From positions 2,728,001-2,792,000 of the forward strand of contig OZ250151.1 of the NCBI GenBank assembly GCA_965237725.1: a stretch of 64,000 nucleotides of DNA. The letters are read 5' to 3'. The DNA comes from G965237725 sp965237725. Its GTDB lineage: Bacteria; Pseudomonadota; Gammaproteobacteria; Arenicellales; Poriferihabitantaceae. Positions 34,727 to 44,358 of this stretch are shown here, piece after piece. A model generated the notes under the pieces. It made no database searches, had not been told where the DNA came from, and saw only the letters and a list, made by a program, of their open reading frames with translations. Positions within the stretch are counted from its first letter, which is position 1. Every line of letters starts with the position of its first letter. The translations under genes and the position numbers were made by a program.

Positions 34727-35875
34727 CTAATGAATAATCACATCTTCGATTTGTTTCGGATGGGAGGTCAGGAATTCAAAACCATCCTCAGTGAGGATGA
34801 AACTATCCCCGACCTGGGCGCGAAAGGTATCCGTACTCACCGAACCGTCCACCGCGAAAACCATATTGGGTTGCAATATGGTTTTATCTCCAAATACCAG
34901 TTGGGGTTTCTCAACAAAGCTGAATCCCGTACCACGACCACAGCGAAATGGATAATCATAGCCTGCGCTTTGAATGACTTCCGCATAAGCGGCGTGAACA
35001 TCTTCGGCAACCACGCCTGGCCCAAGTACTTCTAGTGCAGCAGCCTGGCTGTCTACGGCCACTTGATAAACTGCTTCCTCGGATTTGTTTTTGACTTCCC
35101 CAATCCAGAAGGTTCGGTCGAAGCCCAATTTAAAGCGATGAAAATTGGTCATGCCACAGAAACACAAAAACACCGGTTCACCGTGGCTCATGGTTCGGGT
35201 GGAGGCGCGATGATGGGTCATGGTCAGTTCTTCCCCAGATGCCATGATCTGCAGGAAGTGGGTATTGGGTGACATTCTGCTGCCGCTATAGTGTTTCTCC
35301 AGAAGTTCCGATGATTTACGCGCACCGGCAGCTGAGGTCGCCAGGGCAACTTCAAACTCCTGCACTCCAGCTGCGATGGCATCCCGCCCCGCAGACATCA
35401 TGGCATTGGCCACCTGACCAGCGTGACGAGCGAGTTGTAATTCCTGGTCAGACTTGATCATCCGCATATCTGCGACGATACGGGTGACATCACTAACTTT
35501 GTCTTGGTCTATCAAGCTGTCAATATACTCCCGCACCAGCGGAGGCATCTGGTGAGGCTCGATAGCCACTGCGGATTTGCCGTTCAACATGTCGGGAATG
35601 TGTTCACGCCACTCTTTGCCCATGCCGTCATTCCAGGCCTCTATCCGGTCCACAACAGCATCTTCAAGAGCCATGTTTAAATCGATGGTTGGGGTAATCA
35701 GCAGGCTTTTGCCGTCCCGGGGAATGATCAAAATGGTTGGGCGACCAAACTCCATATGCAGATAGTCGTAGTACCCGGTGAAATAATAGACGCTGTCGTC
35801 ATCGGTAATGATGGCAACATCGGTGTTGGTTTCATCGAGCTTTTGGCGAAGTTGTCGGGTTCGATCTTCAAACAT
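34727..35875 (-). CDS. Creatinase-like M24-fold hydrolase without metal ligands
   Basis: This 382-residue protein has the aminopeptidase P/creatinase (pita-bread) fold with an N-terminal creatinase_N domain (DVAIITDDDSVYYFTGYYDY). The five metal ligands of M24 peptidases are replaced: the first Asp site is in FLCFCG, the second is G251, the His is C312, and the Glu pair is D343 and G356. H221/H222 lie where creatinase has its catalytic His. Metal-free members include creatinase (creatine to sarcosine plus urea) and ectoine hydrolase (DoeA/EutD). Placement beside a EutA-like gene favours ectoine; nearness to sarcosine oxidase favours creatine. Both are inference. Confidence 0.8.
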   Translation of the reverse strand: MFEDRTRQLRQKLDETNTDVAIITDDDSVYYFTGYYDYLHMEFGRPTILIIPRDGKSLLITPTIDLNMALEDAVVDRIEAWNDGMGKEWREHIPDMLNGKSAVAIEPHQMPPLVREYIDSLIDQDKVSDVTRIVADMRMIKSDQELQLARHAGQVANAMMSAGRDAIAAGVQEFEVALATSAAGARKSSELLEKHYSGSRMSPNTHFLQIMASGEELTMTHHRASTRTMSHGEPVFLCFCGMTNFHRFKLGFDRTFWIGEVKNKSEEAVYQVAVDSQAAALEVLGPGVVAEDVHAAYAEVIQSAGYDYPFRCGRGTGFSFVEKPQLVFGDKTILQPNMVFAVDGSVSTDTFRAQVGDSFILTEDGFEFLTSHPKQIEDVIIH

Positions 35876-35970
35876 GGATACAGTTGGTGAAATTTAATCT
35901 GGTTGCCAGGAAAACGATCAAGAGAAATTATCATCAATAGTGAGACAATACAAATATCTGTAATTACCCA

Positions 35971-36236
35971 TGGATCCCGGATAAGTGCTACGCACTTTGT
36001 TCGTATCATCCCTGATACTCACCCCGTGGGGCTACGCCAAATTCTGCTCCCGGCAGAATTTTCCGGGATGACGGTTGGATTAAGTACTTCGCATTTGTTC
36101 GTATCATCCCTGATACTCACCCCGTTGGGGCTACGCGAAATTCTGCTCCCGGCAGAATTTTCCGGGATGACGACGAGTGGCGGATATAGTCTAATCCGTC
36201 ATTCCGGAAGACCGCAGGTCTATCCGGAATCCACCC
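35971..36236. repeat. Compound hairpin repeat array (two 65-bp units plus REP palindrome)
   Basis: Outer arms ATCCCGGA (35974-35981) and TCCGGGAT (36062-36069) enclose four hairpins: AAGTGC/GCACTT, GTATCA/TGATAC, CCCC/GGGG and AAATTCTGC/GCAGAATTT. A second unit follows at 36094-36172, then the ATTCCGGA palindrome at 36201-36230. The same modules recur at 46803-47310. The remainder of the 35876-36423 gap shows no gene. Confidence 0.8.
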
Positions 36237-36423
36237 CTTCAAAACGCGACTTTCTATACCACAAATATACCGAAATCGCCGATAAAGCAGGACTTATGCA
36301 ATCAATCGAAATCCGTGATTGATAGTCGGCCCGGATTCTGATAAATATGCGCGCCCGATGATTTATACTCATTAATCTGGGATTGGTGACACACTATATA
36401 TAGAACATTTTTGGAAACAAGAC

Positions 36424-37689
36424 ATGACTCGATTTTCCGCATGGTCGGTATTTAAACAGGGCCTTGGTGGCCAAAAGGGTTGGGAACGTCAATGGCGTGA
36501 TCCCGAGCCCAAGAAAGAATATGACGTTGTCATCGTCGGCGCAGGATTGCACGGCCTTGCAACTGCTTTTTACCTGGCCAAAAATCACGGCGTTAAAAAC
36601 ATTGCCGTGCTCGAGAAAGGCTGGCTCGGCGGCGGCAATGCCGGTCGAAATACCACCATTGTTCGCTCGAATTATATGATGCCCGGCAATCGGTCATTCT
36701 ATGAGCATTCATTGAAGCTGTGGGAAAATCTCAGTCACGAGCTCAACTACAATGTGATGTTCAGCCAGCGCTCCCACGTTGGCTTGTTCCACACCCCTGC
36801 TGCCCGGGATGCTGCAGCACGCCGATATAACACCATGCAATTAACCGATACCGACGGTGAATTGTGGAGCCTGGAAAAATTAAAAAAAGAAATTCCCCAC
36901 CTGAACTATGACAATGCGCGTTTCCCGATCATTGGTGCGGCAGTACAACCTCGAGCAGGTAATGCCCGTCACGATTCAGTGGCCTGGGGATATGCTCGGG
37001 GTGCGGATCAACAGGGCGTGGATATTATTCAAAATTGTGAAGTAACCGGGGTCACCCGAAAAGACGGGAAAATTACCGCCCTCGAAACCTCCCGGGGATC
37101 TATCGGCGCGGGCAAAGTCGGGTTTGCGGTTGCCGGCCATTCATCACGACTCTGGCAGATGGCTGAGTTGGGTAATCTGCCCATCGAAACCCATAAGCTC
37201 CAGGCATTTGTATCTGAACCAATCAAACCGCTGCTCGATCACGTTGTGGTCTTCGGTGTGGGCGGTGCACATTTTTACATTTCTCAGTCTGACAAGGGCG
37301 GCATGGTATTTGGCGGCGATCTCGACTGGTATAAGTCATACGCCCAACGTGGAAATCTGCCCATCGTCCAGGATGTGGCGGAATGCGCAACCTCAATTTT
37401 GCCCTGCCTCGGACGGGTTCGATTGTTGCGCCACTGGTCTGGTGTAATGGATATGACCATGGATGGTTCTGCATTTATCTGCAAGACACCGCTGGAAAAT
37501 CTATATTTGAATGCGGGCTGGAATTACGGCGGATTCAAAGCGAGCCCGGCTTCTGGTTGGTATTTTGCTGACCTGATCGCCAATGACCGGCCAGATCCAA
37601 CCATTGAACATTTTGACCTCAAACGGTTTGAGCGCGGTGTGATTATCGATGAACGTGGCGCGGGTCCAGACCCCAAATTGCACGGTTAA
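36424..37689 (+). CDS. soxB: Sarcosine oxidase beta subunit
   Basis: This 421-residue flavoprotein subunit of heterotetrameric sarcosine oxidase demethylates N-methylglycine to glycine, giving H2O2 and 5,10-methylene-THF. The FAD motif is VVIVGAGLHGLATAFYLA, and H183 in GNARHDSVAWGYARG matches the covalent FMN attachment site. The C-terminal LYLNAGWNYGGFKASPASG is typical. It heads the soxBDAG operon, with soxD 14 bp downstream. ATG follows GGAAACA. Confidence 0.95.
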   Translation: MTRFSAWSVFKQGLGGQKGWERQWRDPEPKKEYDVVIVGAGLHGLATAFYLAKNHGVKNIAVLEKGWLGGGNAGRNTTIVRSNYMMPGNRSFYEHSLKLWENLSHELNYNVMFSQRSHVGLFHTPAARDAAARRYNTMQLTDTDGELWSLEKLKKEIPHLNYDNARFPIIGAAVQPRAGNARHDSVAWGYARGADQQGVDIIQNCEVTGVTRKDGKITALETSRGSIGAGKVGFAVAGHSSRLWQMAELGNLPIETHKLQAFVSEPIKPLLDHVVVFGVGGAHFYISQSDKGGMVFGGDLDWYKSYAQRGNLPIVQDVAECATSILPCLGRVRLLRHWSGVMDMTMDGSAFICKTPLENLYLNAGWNYGGFKASPASGWYFADLIANDRPDPTIEHFDLKRFERGVIIDERGAGPDPKLHG

Positions 37690-37703
37690 AGCCAGGAATA
37701 GAT

Positions 37704-38090
37704 ATGCTTAGAATTAATTGTCCTTTTTGTGGTGAACGCGATCATAGTGAATTTACCTATGGTGGCGATGCCTCTATTGAATACCCAGCTCTCGATGGCT
37801 CCATTGAAGATTGGCATGATGCCGTATTTATGCGCGAGAATATTCTCGGCGTGCAGTCGGAAACCTGGCATCATGCCAGTGGGTGCAGAATGTGGTTGGT
37901 GATCGAACGCAACACCATGACCCATGAAATCCATTCGGTGCGTCCTGCCCACGAGGGCAATGCCGCATCATTGTCACCGTCAGTGAAGTCTTCAGCAAAA
38001 AAGACAAGTTCAAAAAAGACTACCGCCAAAAAGACCGCGTCAAAAAAGGCTGCGTCTAAAAAGACGACAGGCAAGAGGGATAACAAATGA
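37704..38090 (+). CDS. soxD: Sarcosine oxidase delta subunit with lysine-rich tail
   Basis: This small zinc subunit of sarcosine oxidase starts MLRINCPFCGERDHSEFTYGG; C6, C9, H57 and C61 are likely zinc ligands, and HHASGCRMWLVIERNT is characteristic. Ordinary SoxD ends near residue 95-100. Here about 34 residues follow, built of K-K-T, K-K-A and S-K-K units like a histone H1 tail. Such a tail is not expected in a metabolic enzyme. It overlaps soxA by 4 bases (ATGA). Confidence 0.93.
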   Translation: MLRINCPFCGERDHSEFTYGGDASIEYPALDGSIEDWHDAVFMRENILGVQSETWHHASGCRMWLVIERNTMTHEIHSVRPAHEGNAASLSPSVKSSAKKTSSKKTTAKKTASKKAASKKTTGKRDNK

Positions 38091-41089
38091 GTGCGAAACG
38101 ATTACCGAGCGGTGGGCGAGTCGATCGCAAATCTTATGTCCAGTTTAGCTGGGATGGTAAAGAACTGTCAGGTTATGCAGGGGATACTCTGGCTTCCGCT
38201 TTACTGGCTAATGGCGAGCAGGTGCTGGGCAGGAGTTTTAAATATCACCGACCCCGGGGAATTACCTCAGCGGGGGTTGAAGAATCTGGCGCAATGGTCA
38301 CGATTGGCCACGGCAATCGCCAGGACCCCAATGTCAAGGCAACCATGCAGGAGCTGTATGATGGGCTGACGGCGAGGGGGCAAAATGCATGGCCCAATGT
38401 ACGCAATGACGTCAGTGCAATTAATGGATTATTTGGACGATTCTTTTCTGCCGGGTTTTATTACAAAACTTTTATGGGCCCCCGGGCCGATTGGCTGCCT
38501 TTTGGGCTGGGCAGCGGAACCGGCTTATGGATGAAATGTGAAAGCATTATTCGTAAAGCCGCGGGCATGGGCGCTGCTTCCAGAGAACCCGATCCGGATC
38601 ATTATGATCATAGCCACGGATTCTGTGATGTGCTGGTTGTAGGTGCAGGACCGGCGGGTATGTCCGCGGCGATTACAGCTGCCAAAGATGGACTCGAAGT
38701 TATGCTGGTTGAGCAAGACTGGGAGTTGGGCGGTGACCTGTTGTCTCAATCCGATGAGGGTGCAGAGAAAATTCGCGCTAATCTCGCTGCTGAAGTCGAA
38801 AAGGCCGGGGTGAAGGTTATGACCCGAACTACCGCTTTTGGATTATATGACTATGGAACCGTTGGTCTGCTAGAAAGAGTTACCGATCATCTGTCAAATC
38901 CCTCTACGCATATTCCACGGCAGAGATTTTGGACCGTGCGTACAAAACAAATCATTCTGGCTACTGGCGCTCTGGAACGTCAAATTGCATTTGGTAATAA
39001 TGATCGCCCAGGGATAATGACCGCTTCTGCGGGCCGGACTTATCTTAACCGCTACGGTGTATTACCCGGTGAGCGAATTATCGTATCCACCAATAACGAC
39101 TCAGCCTATCAGGTTGCGGCAGATCTGGCCAATGCCGGTGCAAGTGTGAGCCTGCTTGATGCCCGGGCCACGGTTTCCACTTCATTAATGGAGTTGGTTG
39201 GCCAAAGCGGAGTTAATCTACGAACCCGTTCTGCTGCCATGTGTGCAGCAGGCGGAGGCCGAGTGAGCGGCCTGGAAATTGCAACCTGCCACGATAATAA
39301 TTGGTCTGCCCAAGGATCAGAGTCCTGTGATCTCGTGCTGGTCTCCGGCGGATGGTCTCCGGTAGTCAATCTGATTTCACATCGAGGGGTCAAGCCGGTG
39401 TGGAATGCTGAGCAAGCTTGTTTTGTGGGCCCGGATACCAGTGAACCTATAACCATGGCGGGTTCAGCCGCGGCAATCTGGAATACAAAAGATTGTATTA
39501 CTTCGGGGGTATCTGCTGGCGCCCTTGCCGCTAAGTCACTTGGCAGTGACTGCAGGCAAAAATCCGCACCTAAAGTGGGTGGATGGGAAACGCCCATTGA
39601 ACCGGTTTATGAAATCAAAGTCGCGGGGAGAAAACTCAAATGCTTTGTAGACCCTCAACACGACGTCACCACCGATGATATTCGACTGGCACACCAGGAA
39701 GGCTTCGTGTCCGTTGAACATTTAAAGCGCTATACCACACTTGGCATGGCGACGGATGGCGGTAAGGTCGGAAATATAATTGGTCTGGCCTTGATGGCGG
39801 AAGCCATGGGCAAAGAAATTCCCGAAGTGGGTACAACCACTTTCCGACCCCCTTATACCCCGGTTTCCATCGGCGCATTAAAAGGTCGAAACGTCGATGA
39901 GCATTTCCGCGCACTACGTCGCACACCCATGCATGACTGGAATTTGGCCCATGGTGCGACTATGACCATGGCAGGACTGTGGCATCGCCCGTGGTATTTT
40001 GCCAGGGCAGGAGAAGGGATTACCGAGGCCTATATTCGCGAAACCGAAACTACCCGAATAACTGTGGGATTATGCGATGTAACCTCTCTGGGAAAAATTG
40101 CGGTGCAGGGTCCGGGTGCAACAGAATTCCTCAATCGGATTTATACTAACCCGTTTGCCAAATTGGCCATCGGTAAAGCGCGCTACGGCATCATGCTGCG
40201 TGATGATGGCATCGTTATGGATGACGGCACAACCTGGCGACTTTCCGAGCACGATTATTTTATGACTACCACCACAGCCCATGCCGGCAAGGTGATGGTC
40301 TGGCTGGAAGAATTATTGCAAACCCGGTGGCAGGATTTAAAAGTTCACCTGACTTCTGTTTCCGAGCAATGGGCGGGCAGTGCGGTGGCGGGACCCAGGT
40401 CCCGCGAAGTGTTGAAGGCCTGTGTGGAAGATCCTGGGGTGATGGAAGATGAGGTGTTTCCGTTTATGGGGGTTATCGAAACCACCCTTAGTGGCGGGAT
40501 TCCCTGCCGAATTGCCAGAATTAGCTTCTCCGGCGAAATGGCATTCGAGGTCTATGTCCCTTCAGATTATTCTGAACCATTAATGGATATGTTATGGGCT
40601 GCATCTGAACCCCTGGGTGGCTGTTTATATGGAACGGAAGCTTTGGGTGCCATGCGAATTGAAAAAGGTCATGTTACTGGTGCCGAGCTCGATGGCCGGG
40701 TCACCATAGATGATGCTGGTCTCGGCAAAATGGCCTCGCCGAATAAATCGTTTATCGGCAGTGTATTGCGCAACCGACCCGAACTGGTTCGCGAAGATCG
40801 ACCGCGTCTGGTAGGTATAAAACCAAAGAATACCAGCGAAAAATTTAATGCCGGTGCAATTTTGTGTAAGCAGGACGAAGTGTCCGGATTGGGTGAAGGC
40901 TGGATTACCGCAGTAACCCATTCACCCGCTATGGGGCACTGGATTGGATTGGGTTTTATTGCCAGCGGTTACGAGGCCTGGGAAGGAAAAACCGTTATTG
41001 CCGCGGATCCAGTGCGCGAAGGTAATATCGAGGTTGAAATAATTTCACCGCATATGTATGACCCAAGTGGAGAGAGAATGCATGGTTGA
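38087..41089 (+). CDS. soxA: Sarcosine oxidase alpha subunit
   Basis: The 1000-residue subunit has an N-terminal 2Fe-2S-like fold, a pyridine-nucleotide-binding domain (DVLVVGAGPAGMSAAITAA, LATGALERQIAFGNNDRPG) and a C-terminal GcvT-like folate-binding half (DVTSLGKIAVQGPGATEFLNRIY, GTEALGAMRIEKGHV). The THF-binding part captures the released methyl group as 5,10-methylene-THF. It is coupled to soxD by ATGA and to soxG by an overlap. Confidence 0.96.
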   Translation: MSAKRLPSGGRVDRKSYVQFSWDGKELSGYAGDTLASALLANGEQVLGRSFKYHRPRGITSAGVEESGAMVTIGHGNRQDPNVKATMQELYDGLTARGQNAWPNVRNDVSAINGLFGRFFSAGFYYKTFMGPRADWLPFGLGSGTGLWMKCESIIRKAAGMGAASREPDPDHYDHSHGFCDVLVVGAGPAGMSAAITAAKDGLEVMLVEQDWELGGDLLSQSDEGAEKIRANLAAEVEKAGVKVMTRTTAFGLYDYGTVGLLERVTDHLSNPSTHIPRQRFWTVRTKQIILATGALERQIAFGNNDRPGIMTASAGRTYLNRYGVLPGERIIVSTNNDSAYQVAADLANAGASVSLLDARATVSTSLMELVGQSGVNLRTRSAAMCAAGGGRVSGLEIATCHDNNWSAQGSESCDLVLVSGGWSPVVNLISHRGVKPVWNAEQACFVGPDTSEPITMAGSAAAIWNTKDCITSGVSAGALAAKSLGSDCRQKSAPKVGGWETPIEPVYEIKVAGRKLKCFVDPQHDVTTDDIRLAHQEGFVSVEHLKRYTTLGMATDGGKVGNIIGLALMAEAMGKEIPEVGTTTFRPPYTPVSIGALKGRNVDEHFRALRRTPMHDWNLAHGATMTMAGLWHRPWYFARAGEGITEAYIRETETTRITVGLCDVTSLGKIAVQGPGATEFLNRIYTNPFAKLAIGKARYGIMLRDDGIVMDDGTTWRLSEHDYFMTTTTAHAGKVMVWLEELLQTRWQDLKVHLTSVSEQWAGSAVAGPRSREVLKACVEDPGVMEDEVFPFMGVIETTLSGGIPCRIARISFSGEMAFEVYVPSDYSEPLMDMLWAASEPLGGCLYGTEALGAMRIEKGHVTGAELDGRVTIDDAGLGKMASPNKSFIGSVLRNRPELVREDRPRLVGIKPKNTSEKFNAGAILCKQDEVSGLGEGWITAVTHSPAMGHWIGLGFIASGYEAWEGKTVIAADPVREGNIEVEIISPHMYDPSGERMHG

Positions 41090-41681
41090 TTCAGCACTGA
41101 ATGAAAGTGGTAAAGCATCCAGGGTGTCGGCGTTAGCCGGACATTATAATGCTGGGCGGTTTGGTGAAGGTATGCCCGATGAAGATCCAGGGGTAATCCT
41201 GCAGGATATGCATGGATTAATTCTTCATCAGGTCGCGACCTGGCCCGAAGCCATGGTAAAGGCGGGGGATGCGGCGGCGGCAATGGTCGGCGCCAAAAAC
41301 GTACCGGGACCCTGTGCGGCAATCACTGGAAGCAAAGGCGCGCTACTGCGCATCGAACCCCTGAAGTGGTGGGTCTATGGCAGCGATGCACCAACCCTGA
41401 CCCCAGAACAAGGGGCTACTCTAGATTTATCCCATTCCCGCACCCACGTCCGGGTTAGTGGCGAGGATGCGGCATTATTTTTGAATCGTCTGGTTTCTCT
41501 GGATTTAAGAGAAAAGTCTTTCCCTGTGGGCTCGGTCGCTTCTACCGCATTTCATCATTGCGGGATCACCCTTTGGCGATCCGATGATGGTTATGAATTG
41601 TTTCTACCCCGGGGGTTTGCCTTGGCGTTATGGGAAATGATGGTCGAGATTGCTGAGCAGTTTGGGGTTGAGGTTATTTAA
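41082..41681 (+). CDS. soxG: Sarcosine oxidase gamma subunit
   Basis: This ~199-residue GcvT-related subunit completes the alpha-beta-gamma-delta complex. The segments LSHSRTHVRVSGEDAALFLNRLVSLDL, VGSVASTAFHHCGITLWRSDDGYELFLPRGFALALWE are typical. The start at 41082 (MVDSALNESGK) is chosen because GGAGAGAG lies 6 bases upstream; ATG 41058 is an alternative. It overlaps soxA by 8 bases. Confidence 0.92.
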   Translation: MVDSALNESGKASRVSALAGHYNAGRFGEGMPDEDPGVILQDMHGLILHQVATWPEAMVKAGDAAAAMVGAKNVPGPCAAITGSKGALLRIEPLKWWVYGSDAPTLTPEQGATLDLSHSRTHVRVSGEDAALFLNRLVSLDLREKSFPVGSVASTAFHHCGITLWRSDDGYELFLPRGFALALWEMMVEIAEQFGVEVI

Positions 41682-41779
41682 TTTATCGCGGTACAAAACA
41701 ATCGATGACTGTGGATTCCGGATTGGTTTCCAGCCTTCCGCAATGACGGGTGAAGAGGTTTCCTTCGCTAGTTCTTTAC

Positions 41780-42127
41780 CTATACCGCCGCAATAACCCC
41801 AATCTCCACCAGCAATCCCGGGGCTGCCAGTCGCGCTTCGATGCAAGCCCGGGCCGGGGCATGACCTTCGGGAACCCATGCGTCCCAGACTTTATTCATT
41901 TCACCAAAATAGGCGATGCTGGATAACCAGATTTGCACACTCAGCATTTTAGTTTTATCGCTGCCGACTTCTGCAAGTAGATTATCAATTTTTTCCAGCA
42001 CCTGTTCGGTCTGCACAGTAATGTCTGCTGAACCATCGTTCGCAACCTGTCCTGCCAGATAAACAGTGTCGCCGTGAACAACGGATTGGCTCATGCGGGC
42101 TTTGGTATGGTTTCTGGTAATACTCAT
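41780..42127 (-). CDS. RidA-family protein (YjgF/UK114)
   Basis: This 115-residue reactive-intermediate deaminase-type protein keeps the catalytic Arg in GHAPARACIEARLAAPGLLVEIGVIA. Canonical RidA hydrolyses 2-aminoacrylate-type imines released by PLP enzymes and amine oxidases. An imine-quenching role fits its place next to sarcosine oxidase, though it is transcribed convergently with it. It resembles RidA subfamilies linked to amine catabolism more than the housekeeping copy. Confidence 0.88.
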   Translation of the reverse strand: MSITRNHTKARMSQSVVHGDTVYLAGQVANDGSADITVQTEQVLEKIDNLLAEVGSDKTKMLSVQIWLSSIAYFGEMNKVWDAWVPEGHAPARACIEARLAAPGLLVEIGVIAAV

Positions 42128-42252
42128 TATGTAATTCCTGTGGGTTAAATAACTCTAGTTTAAATCAATCTGGTGTGTTGAATAAAATTTATAGAAAATT
42201 TAGTTTTAGTTTTTCTGGTGATTAAAGCACCAGATAGATTTGTTAAGCCTGA

Positions 42253-43164
42253 TTAAAAATCCCCTGTCATTTTCAAATTCTTCGACATCATCATCAGATT
42301 TTTGTCCCGCCAGTTTTCCAGGGCGTCCATGTCCTGATTCCGGGTCATTTTTTGAACCGAATCGAGCAGGTTTTGGCGAGCATCATCGCTGCCACGAAAT
42401 CCAAATTGATCGATCATGGCTTCCAGCCCACCTTTGCCGCCGCCGAGGTGATAACACATGGCTGGACCAGCGAAAGCCCAGCGTAGACCAGGGCCATAAC
42501 ACATAGCGTCATCGATATCCGAGAAATCACAAATGCCCGCTTCTACCAATGCAGTGGCTTCGTCCAGCACCACATCCTGTAATCGGTTGGCAATATAGGA
42601 GTTAATTTCTTTTTTCAGTCGCAAAGATTTTTTACCGATAGAATCGTAAAACGACATCGCCCAGTCCATCACGGCCGGATCAGTTTTTTCGCCGCCAACT
42701 ACTTCAACCAGTGGCATTAAATAGGATGGAGCAAAAGGATGGCCAACAATACATCTTTGGGGATGCAGACATTCACTGGCAAGGCGGGTCGGCAGGAAGT
42801 CCGATGACGAGCTGGCGATTATGCAATCTGCGGGGGCATGGGTATCGATTTCCTTGAAAAGTGCAATTTTTAATTCTTCCCGATCAGGGGCGCTTTCCTG
42901 GATAAAGTCAGCACCTTTTACCGCTTCAGAAAGGTCGGTAGTAAATTGAAGATTAGATTTGTTTTTATCACCGCAGCCATTGAGCTCAGATACGATTGGC
43001 CATGCGTCATCTACAACCCGATGCACGTTTTGCTCTGCGTCCGCACCTGGGTCTGTGGCGATAACATTAAAACCCCGGGACAGATAATACGCTGCCCAGC
43101 CGGCACCAATGGTGCCAGCGCCCACACAGGTAATCTGTGTTACATTTTCAATCGTAGTTCTCAT
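42253..43164 (-). CDS. 3-hydroxyacyl-CoA dehydrogenase-family, carnitine dehydrogenase-like
   Basis: This 303-residue NAD enzyme has an N-terminal Rossmann fold (ITCVGAGTIGAGWAAYYLSRGFNVIATDPG). The catalytic area has IIASSSSDFLPT, GHPFAPSYLMPLVEVVGG and a helical C-terminal domain (IANRLQDVVLDEATALVEAG). The GHPF-x-P-x-x-L-x-P-L-V-E-V-V-G-G signature with ~320-residue length matches L-carnitine dehydrogenase (carnitine to 3-dehydrocarnitine) and relatives. True 3-hydroxybutyryl-CoA dehydrogenase is the alternative. No BetT-like or thioesterase partner is adjacent. Confidence 0.82.
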   Translation of the reverse strand: MRTTIENVTQITCVGAGTIGAGWAAYYLSRGFNVIATDPGADAEQNVHRVVDDAWPIVSELNGCGDKNKSNLQFTTDLSEAVKGADFIQESAPDREELKIALFKEIDTHAPADCIIASSSSDFLPTRLASECLHPQRCIVGHPFAPSYLMPLVEVVGGEKTDPAVMDWAMSFYDSIGKKSLRLKKEINSYIANRLQDVVLDEATALVEAGICDFSDIDDAMCYGPGLRWAFAGPAMCYHLGGGKGGLEAMIDQFGFRGSDDARQNLLDSVQKMTRNQDMDALENWRDKNLMMMSKNLKMTGDF

Positions 43165-43330
43165 ATTGTTCTAACCCTTATAAATTTCGTGAATATCATT
43201 TCTGGCCTATTCTATGTTATTCCATCAATCTCAATTAAAACAATTTGAAAGGGCTTTGTTGGCAGTAAAACTTTGATTTGATCGGACAATTCGGGTTAAA
43301 TCAGCAGTACAAATTGCGAGTTAATTTACA

Positions 43331-44338
43331 ATGGCCCAAGCATCCAACGCACAACCGAAGTCCAGGCCAAAAGGCCCTTGGAACTGGCATCCGCCCCTTC
43401 CATTGAAAATGCCGCCGATTTTTGTCTGGCCACCCCAGCCAATTGGCGCGCTCAAATATTTACTCGGTCGCGGATTTTTATTGTCCCAGCAAATGTTCAA
43501 TGTATTGCTGGCGGTATTAACCTGGATTTATCTTGCCCCCGGGATGGAACAATGGAAAACCTTTTCCTTCGACTGGATCTGGCAGGTTTTCGCAATAAAC
43601 ATTGGTTTGTCGATATTAATTGCCGGCGGATTGCATCTGTATTTCCATACCTGGAAGTGTCAGGGTGATGTGGAAAAATATGATCACCGCGAGCTCGCCA
43701 GGAACAACAAGGCGTTCCTGTTCAACAACCAGGTCTGGGATAATATTTTCTGGAGTCTGGTCAGCGGCGTCACAATCTGGAGCGCATACCTGGTGGTGTT
43801 TATGTGGGCCTATGCCAATGGTTATTTATTCTGGAATGACTGGAATACAAACCCGTATTGGTTTGTGGCCATGTTTTTCCTGCTGACTTTTTGGGAGTCT
43901 ATGCATTTTTATTTTGTCCATCGCCTGATTCACTGGCCGCCGCTGTACAAAATTGCCCACGCCCTGCATCATAAGAATGTCACCATCGGACCCTGGTCCG
44001 GTCTGGCTATGCATCCCATTGAACACATCTTATATTTCAGTACTATCCTGATTCATTTGGTGGTGGCATCCCATCCCATACATATGTTCTACCATATGTA
44101 TGTCACTGGCATTTCCGCCTACACCGGTCACGTCGGCTATGAAACCCTGGTGCTAAAAGGCAAATCTACTATCGGAATCGCCAATTTATTTCATCATTTG
44201 CACCATCGATATTTTGAATGCAATTACGGCACGCCCTATATGCCCTGGGATAAATGGCTGGGCACTATGCACGACGGTACCCCTGACGACACTGTACGGA
44301 TCGCCAAACGCCGAATGGCCATGCATGCCAAAAGCTAG
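43331..44338 (+). CDS. Sterol desaturase/fatty acid hydroxylase-family membrane protein
   Basis: This 335-residue protein has four to five membrane helices and the histidine clusters of the diiron fatty-acid hydroxylase family: HFYFVHRLIH (H-x3-H), HALHHKN (H-x2-HH) and HHLHHRYFECNYG (H-x2-HH). It would hydroxylate or desaturate a lipid. It begins a three-gene same-strand run with an acyl-CoA ligase (20 bp apart) and a DMSP-lyase-like cupin. The substrate is unknown. Confidence 0.88.
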   Translation: MAQASNAQPKSRPKGPWNWHPPLPLKMPPIFVWPPQPIGALKYLLGRGFLLSQQMFNVLLAVLTWIYLAPGMEQWKTFSFDWIWQVFAINIGLSILIAGGLHLYFHTWKCQGDVEKYDHRELARNNKAFLFNNQVWDNIFWSLVSGVTIWSAYLVVFMWAYANGYLFWNDWNTNPYWFVAMFFLLTFWESMHFYFVHRLIHWPPLYKIAHALHHKNVTIGPWSGLAMHPIEHILYFSTILIHLVVASHPIHMFYHMYVTGISAYTGHVGYETLVLKGKSTIGIANLFHHLHHRYFECNYGTPYMPWDKWLGTMHDGTPDDTVRIAKRRMAMHAKS

Positions 44339-44358
44339 CGAGTGAAGGCGTAGTTGGT

